Positions 32,479 through 38,773 of a DNA stretch of 38,773 nucleotides are shown here, piece after piece. The stretch comes from Verrucomicrobiota bacterium (GTDB taxonomy: Bacteria > Verrucomicrobiota > Kiritimatiellia > RFP12 > UBA1067). Position 1 is the stretch's first letter; every line of letters starts with the position of its first letter. The stretch is taken from the NCBI GenBank assembly GCA_022704145.1, contig JAKJGY010000020.1, forward strand, positions 1 through 38,773, read 5' to 3'. Under the pieces are notes generated by a model. The model ran no database searches. It saw only the letters and a program-made list of their open reading frames with translations, and was not told where the DNA came from. The translations under genes were made by a program, and so were the position numbers.

Positions 32479-33758
32479 CGCATCCTCCCGGCCGACACCT
32501 CGGCCAGCCACAGCGACAGGCCCGGCACATACGTGACCAGCAGCAGCAACAGGCCGAGCATGAGGTAGAACGGCCCCAGGTTACGTACGATCACCCGCAC
32601 CGGAACCCCGCTGATACCCGAGATCACAAACAGCAGCATGCCTACCGGCGGCGTGAGCAGGCCGATCATGATGGCCAGTTGGAAAACGACGCCGAAATGA
32701 ACCAGGTCGACCTGATACGCGCGCAACACCGGCAGCAGCAGCGGCGTGAGGATGATCATGATGCTGCCGCCCTCCATGACCGTACCCAGGACGAGGACGA
32801 CCACAAGCAGCACCAGCAGCAGCAGAGCCCGGCTGCGCGTGACCGCCTGAAGGCCGCCGATCAGTCCGGCCGCGTCCACCTCGCGCGTCAGCAGAAACCC
32901 GAAGCACGAGGCGCAGGCGATGATCAGCATGATCGAGGCCGTCCGCCGCGCCGTGACCAGCAGGAGCCGCGGCAGATCGGCCCACCGCAGCGAACGGTAA
33001 ACCACGAAGCCCGCGAACAGGCCGTACGCCACCGCCAGCGCGCCCGCCTCGGTCGGCGTCACAAGCCCGCCGAAGATCCCGCCCAGGATGATGACCGGCA
33101 TCAGCAAGGCGGGCGCCGCCCCGCGCAGGCTCTCCCACAGCTCACGGCGGCTATGCGGCTCGCCCCCCGGATACCCGCGGCGATAGGCCGCCCACACACA
33201 GACCGCCAGCGTCCCCGCCGCCAGCAGGACGCCGGGCAAAGTGCCCGCCAGGAACAGCTTGCCCACCGACGCGCCCGAGACCGAGGCGTAGATGATGAAA
33301 CCCACGCTCGGCGGGATGATCGGGCCCATCGTCGCCGCGGCCGCGTTCAGGGCGGCCGCATAGCCCTTGGGATACCCTTTACGCGTCATCATCGGCACCA
33401 TTGTGGAGCCCACCGCCGCCGCGCTCGCCACCGCCGCGCCCGAGACCATCGCCACCAGCATATTCACGGCCACGACCACATACGAGAGCCCTCCGCGCGG
33501 CGGACCGATCAGCGCCAGCGCCAGGCGCGTCAGGCGGCGCGTGATGCCGGCCGCGTTCATGATCTCCCCGGCCAGCAGGAAGAAGGGCAGCGCCAACAGC
33601 ACCAGCGAGTCGGCACCCACGCAGATCCGTTGCGCCACCACCAGCGGCGACAGGTCGGTGCAGGCCACCACGTACACCAGCGAACTCACCCCGAGCGCGT
33701 ATGCCACCGGCATGCCCAGCGCCAGCAACACCAGCATGAGGCCGATCAGGACTCCCAT
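32475..33758 (-). CDS. dctM: TRAP transporter large permease DctM
   Basis: 427 residues and about 12 hydrophobic segments. Family signatures: ALPFFLLAGEIMNAAGIT (about 57-74), VSGAAVASAAAVGSTMVPMM, GYAAALNAAAATMGPIIPPSVGFIIYA and GLLTPPVGMLLFVI. It is the sodium-driven ion-transporter subunit of the TRAP complex in the inner membrane. It overlaps dctQ upstream by 13 bp and dctP downstream by 4 bp, which fixes the order dctQ-dctM-dctP. Confidence 0.95.
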   Translation of the reverse strand: MGVLIGLMLVLLALGMPVAYALGVSSLVYVVACTDLSPLVVAQRICVGADSLVLLALPFFLLAGEIMNAAGITRRLTRLALALIGPPRGGLSYVVVAVNMLVAMVSGAAVASAAAVGSTMVPMMTRKGYPKGYAAALNAAAATMGPIIPPSVGFIIYASVSGASVGKLFLAGTLPGVLLAAGTLAVCVWAAYRRGYPGGEPHSRRELWESLRGAAPALLMPVIILGGIFGGLVTPTEAGALAVAYGLFAGFVVYRSLRWADLPRLLLVTARRTASIMLIIACASCFGFLLTREVDAAGLIGGLQAVTRSRALLLLVLLVVVLVLGTVMEGGSIMIILTPLLLPVLRAYQVDLVHFGVVFQLAIMIGLLTPPVGMLLFVISGISGVPVRVIVRNLGPFYLMLGLLLLLVTYVPGLSLWLAEVSAGRMR

Positions 33759-34273
33759 AGGCCGCCTCCGGACTCCGCGTTCTCCTCACCGTCCTCCGCC
33801 AGCTCACTCTCCGCGAACTCTCCGCGCGCAAAGCGCCGTAGCGCATAGAACAGGGCCAAGGCCGACGCGCACGGCAACGACGCATAAAACAGCAGGTTCA
33901 GCGGCCATTGCAACGCCGGCGTCACCGCGCCCCGAGTCGTCACCACCCATGCGACCCCCAGCCCGACGCAGGCGGCGAGAAACAGGCAGACGCCAGCCAG
34001 CACGAGGGCCTCCAGCACGCGCCGGGCCCGCGGCGGCAGCCGGCCCACCAGCAACTCGACACGGATGTTCGCCCGCTCGCGAACGGCCACCGCACCGCCC
34101 AGCAGCGTGAACCACACGAACGCGTACCGGACCAGCTCGTCGCTCCACGCCAGCGAGCGGTTGAGCACATACCGGCAGAAGACCGCCACCAGCACCACGC
34201 CCACGACCGCCAGGTACAAACCGACCAGCAGCGCGTCGGCCCCCCGGTCAACCCCTCTCGATCCCAGCCCCAT
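33746..34273 (-). CDS. dctQ: TRAP transporter small permease DctQ
   Basis: 175 residues with four hydrophobic segments. The family motif RYVLNRSLAWSDELVRYAFVWFTLLGGAVAVRE (about 34-66) is intact. An acidic, Glu-rich tail of about 25 residues extends past the last segment. It is the small membrane subunit that pairs with DctM. The ATG is 15 bp after the stop of the histidine-kinase gene. Confidence 0.92.
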   Translation of the reverse strand: MGLGSRGVDRGADALLVGLYLAVVGVVLVAVFCRYVLNRSLAWSDELVRYAFVWFTLLGGAVAVRERANIRVELLVGRLPPRARRVLEALVLAGVCLFLAACVGLGVAWVVTTRGAVTPALQWPLNLLFYASLPCASALALFYALRRFARGEFAESELAEDGEENAESGGGLWES

Positions 34274-34288
34274 CAGCCGCCCCCCCGC

Positions 34289-35887
34289 TTAACGCAGTTT
34301 CCCCAGCACCGCCATCGCCAGCGTGCGCGCGATCTCCTCCGCGCGCCACGGCAAGATCACATAAAAGATCCCGAAATGGCGATACAGCTCCACCTCCGAC
34401 CGCTCCAGTTTGCGAAGCCCCAGCACGATCACCGGCAGGCGCTTGGTGCGGGCCTCCTCGCGAATGTGCAGCACCACATCACGCACGTCGAGATCGCTGA
34501 CGCGGCCGTCCAGCACCAGCACGGCCGGCGGCTTCGCGAAACAGGCCTCGAGCGCCTCGCGCGCGTGCGGCGTGAAATGCAGACCGTAACCGTGCGCGAC
34601 GATGCGCGTCCTCAGCAGCTCCGCCGTCTCCGCATCCTCGGAGCAGGCCACGACCGCCGGTTTGGGCGCCAGCGGCAGCGAAACGAACACCGCCGTTCCG
34701 CACGACTGCCCCGGAACCGGGCTCGCGAAGGCCATCTCGCCGCCATGCAGCTCGACGATCTCGCGCGAAATAGCCAGCCCCAGCCCGGTGCCGCTCACAT
34801 GGTCGCCCACCCGGAAATAGCGTTGCGAGACCTTCGGCAGAACCTCGGCAGGGATGCCGGAACCGGTGTCGCAGACCGTGAACAGGGCCATCTTCGGCTT
34901 GTCGGAATGCTGGCCGAGCGAGACCGTAATCACGCCTCCCGCCGGCGTGAACTTGACGGCGTTACCCACGATGTTCAGCACCACGCGCTCGACCTTCTGC
35001 GCGTCACACCAGCAGAACAGCTCACGCTCGGAAAAGTCAAACCGGATCTCGATCCGCTTCGCGTCCGCCTGAACCTGCAGCGTCTCGACGCCCTCACGGA
35101 TCACGGGGCCGAGCGGGACCACCTTCTTCGTCAGCACCAGCGTGCGGGTCTCGATCTGGCGCAGGTCGAGGATATCGTTCACCGTGGCCAGCAGGCGCTG
35201 ACTGTCGGACTGCAGCCGCTCAAGGTAGTGGAGCGCCTTCTCGGGCATCGGGCCGACCACGCCCCGCAGCATGTTGCTCACCGCATAGATCATCGACGTC
35301 AGCGGCGTGCGCAGCTCGTGCGAGACATTCGAGACAAACTCCATGCGGGCGCGGTCATGCGCCTGCAGCCGCTCCACCGCGTCCTCCAGCGCGCTCTGCG
35401 CCTGCTGCCGCACCGTGATGTCACGCACGAAAAAACAAAGCTGGCCGCGCGCGTCCAGATCCACTTTGTTGACCGCGATCTCCGCCGCGAACGACGTGCC
35501 GTCGGCGCGTTTACAGCGCGCCTCCACCAGCGTGAACTTCCGGCTCTCCAAGTTCTTGTTGATCGTCTCCAGCAGCGCGCCGGTCGCACCCGAGATCAGG
35601 CTCACCACCGGCACGCCCACCAGATTACGGGAGGGCGTCAGGAAAAACTCGGCCGCGCGTTCGTTACACTCCAGAATCTCGCCGGAACGCGCCGTGATGA
35701 CAACCGCGTCGTACACGCTCTCCAGCAGCTTGTAGAAAGGCGTGTCCCGCTGCACGTGCTGCGTCCGCCACGTGCGCCCGCCTGCGCGAGGCACGCGGCT
35801 GGGCACAGCCTCGCCCGCCCCTGCCGTGTCGGCGGGCGTGATCCCGATCCGCATCGTACGTGCGGAAGGCTTTTCACTCGTATTCAC
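34289..35887 (-). CDS. PAS sensor histidine kinase with degenerate receiver domain
   Basis: 532 residues from a GTG at 35887; an ATG at 35854 is possible, and neither has a clear ribosome site. Domains: PAS (about 50-160, YDAVVITARSGEILECNERAAEFF), HisKA with phospho-His in FVSNVSHELRTPL (about 185-197), and HATPase with NIVGNAVKF (N box), DTGSGIP and GTGLGLAISREIV (about 305-380). The C-terminal receiver-like domain (about 410-530) keeps the phospho-Asp (VLVLDGRVSD), but has Gly in place of the Thr/Ser (VIVLGL), and LPWR where K-P is expected. No transmembrane segment is seen, so it is cytoplasmic. It lies directly upstream of dctQMP and probably senses a signal tied to that transport. No partner response regulator gene is in the window. 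Confidence 0.9.
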   Translation of the reverse strand: MNTSEKPSARTMRIGITPADTAGAGEAVPSRVPRAGGRTWRTQHVQRDTPFYKLLESVYDAVVITARSGEILECNERAAEFFLTPSRNLVGVPVVSLISGATGALLETINKNLESRKFTLVEARCKRADGTSFAAEIAVNKVDLDARGQLCFFVRDITVRQQAQSALEDAVERLQAHDRARMEFVSNVSHELRTPLTSMIYAVSNMLRGVVGPMPEKALHYLERLQSDSQRLLATVNDILDLRQIETRTLVLTKKVVPLGPVIREGVETLQVQADAKRIEIRFDFSERELFCWCDAQKVERVVLNIVGNAVKFTPAGGVITVSLGQHSDKPKMALFTVCDTGSGIPAEVLPKVSQRYFRVGDHVSGTGLGLAISREIVELHGGEMAFASPVPGQSCGTAVFVSLPLAPKPAVVACSEDAETAELLRTRIVAHGYGLHFTPHAREALEACFAKPPAVLVLDGRVSDLDVRDVVLHIREEARTKRLPVIVLGLRKLERSEVELYRHFGIFYVILPWRAEEIARTLAMAVLGKLR

Positions 35888-35897
35888 GGGACAGATG

Positions 35898-35924
35898 AAA
35901 AAAGCGTCCCGTCACCGGGACGCT
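35898..35924 (-). terminator. intrinsic terminator of the RRM gene
   Basis: On the minus strand an 8-bp stem GCGTCCCG/CGGGACGC with a GTGA loop is followed directly by TTTTTT. It starts 7 bases after the RRM gene stop and ends just before the histidine-kinase start. The kinase operon therefore either depends on read-through or starts from a promoter I could not identify. Confidence 0.9.
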
Positions 35925-35930
35925 TAGGGG

Positions 35931-36341
35931 TTACTCGCGCGATTTGTTCTTCGCCTCGTTGACACGAAGCTTGCGCCCGAGGATGTCCTTATCGTGGAGC
36001 GCCTTGACGGCCGCCTCAGCCTCCGGACGGTTCGGCATCTCGACGAAACCGAAGCCCTTCGACTTGTGGTTGAAGCGGTTCGAGATGATCCGGGCGGATT
36101 TGACCACGCCGTATTTCTCGAACTCCTTGCGCATGTGCGCCTCGGTCATGTCGTAACTCAGGTTGCCGACATAGATCTCGACGCAGTCGCCGTCGCTGCC
36201 GCCGCCCATGCAGCCGCAGCCCCCCTTGCCGCACATCTTGCCGACCAGGAAGCCGACGACCACGCCGACCGCACCGCTCACGGCGGCGGGTGTGACCCAT
36301 GCGGGCAGGGATGAGATGCACGAATTTGCTAACGGTATCAA
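35931..36341 (-). CDS. RRM RNA-binding protein with N-terminal membrane anchor
   Basis: 136 residues from a TTG at 36341. The start is decided by a near-perfect ribosome site (AAAGGAGG) 5 bases upstream; no ATG or GTG fits this site. The RRM occupies residues about 54-133: RNP2 is IYVGNLSY and RNP1 is KGFGFVEM, like the small cold-inducible RNA-binding proteins of cyanobacteria and PVC bacteria. Unlike those, it has about 50 extra N-terminal residues with a hydrophobic helix (PAAVSGAVGVVVGFLVGKM) and a Gly/Cys cluster (CGKGGCGCMGGG). This predicts an RRM held at the membrane facing the cytoplasm. It has its own terminator; a TTGACA at 36404-36409 (minus) could be a -35, but no -10 follows at the right distance. 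Confidence 0.9.
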   Translation of the reverse strand: MIPLANSCISSLPAWVTPAAVSGAVGVVVGFLVGKMCGKGGCGCMGGGSDGDCVEIYVGNLSYDMTEAHMRKEFEKYGVVKSARIISNRFNHKSKGFGFVEMPNRPEAEAAVKALHDKDILGRKLRVNEAKNKSRE

Positions 36342-36353
36342 AAGAACCTCCTT
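36334..36353 (-). promoter_or_regulatory. strong Shine-Dalgarno for the TTG start
   Basis: AAAGGAGG is followed by TTCTT and then TTG. It is one of the strongest ribosome sites in the window and is attached to the rarest start codon. The combination can indicate a deliberately tuned translation rate. Confidence 0.8.
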
Positions 36354-36473
36354 TGGTTCACTTCTCTTCGGTGTTGCCTCCCGACTCTGCCTGAGGGGCG
36401 CACTGTCAACCCAAGCTCACGCGACCGGCGGTGAGCGGGCCTGCGGCGGCGCCAGACGGCGCCGAAACCCGCG

Positions 36474-38513
36474 TCAGCGCGTTTCCAGGAAACCCTCCAG
36501 CTTGCGCAGTCGGGTGGGGTGACGCAGCTTGCGCAACGCCTTGGCCTCGATCTGGCGGATGCGCTCACGCGTCACGTTGAACTGCTTGCCGACCTCCTCC
36601 AAAGTGCGGGAATAGCCGTCGGTCAGCCCGAAACGGTAGTCCAGCACCTGGCGCTCACGGTCGGTCAGGGTTGTCAGCACCTCCTGCAGACGCTCCTTCA
36701 GCATGCTATAGGCCGTCATCTCTGAAGGATTCTCTGCGGACTTGTCCTCGATGAAGTCCCCGAAGTGCGCGTCGTCGCCATCGCCCACAGGGCTCTGCAG
36801 CGAAATCGGCTGCTGCGCCATGCGGTAGACGGCCCGGACACGCTCCACCGGGATGTCCATCTCTTCGGCGGCCTCTTCCGGCGTCGGTTCGCGCCCCAGT
36901 TCCTGCACCAGCTTCTTCTGCACGCGAAGCAGCTTGTTGATCGTCTCGATCATATGAACCGGGATGCGGATCGTACGGGCCTGATCCGCGATCGCGCGGG
37001 TCGCGGCCTGCCGGATCCACCAGGTGGCATACGTGCTGAACTTGTAGCCACGCCGATACTCGAACTTCTCAACGGCCTTCATCAGACCCGTGTTCCCCTC
37101 CTGAATCAGGTCGAGGAACGAAAGGCCGCGGTTCATGTATTTTTTGACGATGCTGATCACCAGTCGCAGATTGGCCTCGACCATCTCGGTCCTGGCCTTC
37201 TGCCCGGAACGCAGCACCTCGCGCAGCTCCTCGAATTTACCGAGGAACTCCTCCGGCTCCATGCCGAACTCCGTCTCCAAAGCCGCGATCCGGACGACCA
37301 GCTCCTGGAGCGCCTGATCGCGCTTCTTGGTCGGCCGCTGTTTCTGCAGCTTACCCTGCTCGTTCAGCATGTGGCGGTAGGGGCGATAGATCTTCTCATC
37401 CGCCTCGCTACAGAGGCTCTCAAGAATCTTCTGCTTGAAGTTGAGGCTCTGAAACACCTCGACCAGGTCGTGGCGCGCCTTCTCCAGCGTCTTGACGGCG
37501 CGTTTGCGCTTGCCCCCGTCCTGGCCGGCCGCGCGGACGCCCTCAAACGCCTTCTGGATCTTCGCCTGCGCCTGATGCAAGGCTTTCTTGATCTTGCCGA
37601 TGCCCTCCATGTAGGCGTCACGGCTGTCGGCGAACTTGTCGGTGACCACCCGGTCGAAACGCTCGGTCCCGGTCTCCAGACGGTCAATCAGCTCCAGATA
37701 GAGCCGCGGCGTGAAGACGAACTGGTTGAACATCTCGCGCTCGCGGCTTTCCGCCAGCTCGATCCGCTTACAGATCTCGACCTCCTGCTCACGGGTCAGC
37801 AGCGGCACCTGCCCCATCTGGTGCAGATACATCCGGATCGGATCGTCAAAAAAGTCCATGCGGCTGCCGCGGCCGCGCAGGTCCTCCTGCTCGTGCTCGC
37901 TGCGGAACCGCTCCACCTCCGAGGCGTCGATGATCTCGATGTCCATCCCCCGCAAGATCGCCAGATACGACTCGATATCCGTATCCTTGATGATCGCGCT
38001 GGGCAACGCCTCGTTGATGTCGTCGTAGGTGAGGTACCCGCCTTGCGCCTCGGCCCGCTTGATCAACGACTTGATCCGCTCGCTGCGCTCCTCGCGCTTG
38101 GCCTTGGCCTCCACCCGGTCGGCATCCAACGCCAGATCGCCCTCATAGCCCAGAGCGAACTCGTCGGTGTCCATCACATCGTAATCCAGAGCGCCGCCCG
38201 CAGCCCCCTCCAGCGGCTCGTCAAAAGCGCCCTCCTCGCCGATCTCGTCGTCCAGACCGTCCAGATGGTCCCCCACATCCAACACCTCGACGTCCTGGCC
38301 CAAAACCGCCAGCTCGTCCGCGTCGAACTCGAGTTCCTCCGGCGATAGCTCCGCGGCCTCGTCATGCTGCTCGGCGCCGCCGCCGGACACAAAGCCGGAC
38401 TCCGCCTCCCCGGACTTCCCTCTGGCGGACGCCCGCCCCGCTGCCGCCCCGGCCGGGACACCGCTCTTTTTCGGTCGTTGACCGCTCGCCGCCTTCTTTT
38501 TTGTGACTGCCAT
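36474..38513 (-). CDS. rpoD: primary sigma factor RpoD (sigma-70)
   Basis: 679 residues from the ATG at 38513. A GTG at 38576 is rejected because the -10 box at 38579-38584 would put the transcript start next to it. The N-terminus is a Lys-rich then very acidic extension of about 140 residues, followed by region 1.1 ([22 protein letters not shown]). Region 1.2 is [24 protein letters not shown], and a long non-conserved insert follows, with a charged coiled-coil look. Region 2 has [37 protein letters not shown] and [17 protein letters not shown]. Region 3 follows, and then region 4 ([34 protein letters not shown]). All core and promoter-contact motifs are intact. Housekeeping sigma factor. Confidence 0.97.
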   Translation of the reverse strand: MAVTKKKAASGQRPKKSGVPAGAAAGRASARGKSGEAESGFVSGGGAEQHDEAAELSPEELEFDADELAVLGQDVEVLDVGDHLDGLDDEIGEEGAFDEPLEGAAGGALDYDVMDTDEFALGYEGDLALDADRVEAKAKREERSERIKSLIKRAEAQGGYLTYDDINEALPSAIIKDTDIESYLAILRGMDIEIIDASEVERFRSEHEQEDLRGRGSRMDFFDDPIRMYLHQMGQVPLLTREQEVEICKRIELAESREREMFNQFVFTPRLYLELIDRLETGTERFDRVVTDKFADSRDAYMEGIGKIKKALHQAQAKIQKAFEGVRAAGQDGGKRKRAVKTLEKARHDLVEVFQSLNFKQKILESLCSEADEKIYRPYRHMLNEQGKLQKQRPTKKRDQALQELVVRIAALETEFGMEPEEFLGKFEELREVLRSGQKARTEMVEANLRLVISIVKKYMNRGLSFLDLIQEGNTGLMKAVEKFEYRRGYKFSTYATWWIRQAATRAIADQARTIRIPVHMIETINKLLRVQKKLVQELGREPTPEEAAEEMDIPVERVRAVYRMAQQPISLQSPVGDGDDAHFGDFIEDKSAENPSEMTAYSMLKERLQEVLTTLTDRERQVLDYRFGLTDGYSRTLEEVGKQFNVTRERIRQIEAKALRKLRHPTRLRKLEGFLETR

Positions 38514-38578
38514 CAGATCGAGCACCCCAATCAGAACCCGGCGCACGTTCCGCGACCGGTTTTTGATAGACTTCACCT

Positions 38579-38584
38579 ATTATA
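38579..38584 (-). promoter_or_regulatory. -10 box of the rpoD promoter
   Basis: A consensus TATAAT on the minus strand, preceded by TTTTGCAG. The -35 region is poor (TACATT at an 18-base spacing is the best match). The predicted transcript start is near 38572, giving a leader of about 59 bases before the ATG at 38513. Confidence 0.7.
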
Positions 38585-38647
38585 CTGCAAAAGCAAGTGT
38601 TGAATGTACCCTTTCGACCAACGAAAGTCAAGCGAGGCATCAAGGGC

Positions 38648-38773
38648 TGTCGGGGTGAAATCAAAAGTAGACACTTTGTAGTTGGCATAAGTGGACGGTT
38701 GGCGCGAGCAAGAGTGGACGGCGCGTAGCGGGCATAAGTGGACGGGCCGATGTTTCGGCTGGTGATGGTTTGA
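38648..38773 (+). mobile_element. probable end of an IS21-type insertion sequence (cut by window edge)
   Basis: From TGT at 38648 the sequence changes character and shows repeated AAGTGGACG-type motifs: AAGTAGAC (38665), AAGTGGACGG (38689), AGAGTGGACGG (38711) and again AAGTGGACGG (38736). GGCATAAGTGGACGG is repeated exactly at 38684 and 38731 (47-bp spacing). IS21-family ends start with TGT and carry several such internal repeats bound by the IstA transposase. No transposase gene is visible because the window ends, so the assignment rests on the end pattern. Confidence 0.55.

Noticed and set aside
36404..36409. TTGACA as a promoter of the RRM gene
   Set aside because: Perfect -35 match but no acceptable -10 hexamer 16-18 bases downstream.

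Overview
The window is a 38.8 kb, GC-rich (roughly 60-67 % in most genes) bacterial contig piece. It looks like a member of the PVC superphylum, most likely Kiritimatiellota or a close relative. This is an inference from gene content: secreted InlB-repeat, Calx-beta and RHS proteins, sulfatase-modifying-factor-like proteins with a PVC-style N-terminal domain, a secreted prenyltransferase-repeat protein, pectate-lyase-fold proteins, and an RpoD with a long acidic N-terminal extension. No rRNA, tRNA or CRISPR array was recognised. Almost all genes lie on the minus strand; only an ATP-grasp protein, a SWIM-like protein and infA are on the plus strand.

Layout by region. (1) 1-857: 5' part of a sugar-type solute-binding protein, cut by the window edge. 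(2) 955-13551: a three-gene secreted-protein operon joined by ATGA start/stop overlaps. It runs RHS/beta-helix protein (2276 aa), then a DUF1573-like exported protein, then a large InlB-repeat protein. The InlB-repeat gene is split into two frames exactly at a perfect 40-bp palindrome. (3) 13889-15890: an SUMF1/FGE-like protein whose catalytic-fold half is much more AT-rich than its N-terminal half, and a lipoprotein. (4) 15891-16540: a non-coding stretch with a 25-bp tandem repeat and two copies of a 90-bp REPIN-like element. (5) 16541-19800: secreted prenyltransferase-repeat protein and TonB-dependent receptor. (6) 19923-23718: ATP-grasp ligase, sharing a CTAG stop with a convergent pectate-lyase-fold protein that is itself coupled to a polysaccharide deacetylase. 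(7) 24103-27597: SNF2-family helicase and a divergent SWIM-like partner. (8) 27662-29439: infA with a good promoter, convergent with a caspase/gingipain-like secreted protein. (9) 29619-35887: a tightly packed operon of histidine kinase, dctQ, dctM, dctP, rimO and a small unknown gene. (10) 35898-38584: an RRM protein with a predicted membrane anchor and its own terminator, then rpoD with a clear -10 box. (11) 38648-38773: what looks like the end of an IS21-type insertion sequence.

The housekeeping part (infA, rimO, rpoD, RRM protein) is compact. The left half is accessory surface biology: long secreted repeat proteins with patchy base composition, recent internal duplication and signs of module exchange. 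The most noteworthy signals are the palindrome that breaks the InlB gene, the AT-rich RHS tip with coupled exported genes, the composition break inside the SUMF1-like gene, the REPIN-like pair, and the membrane-anchored RRM protein with a TTG start.
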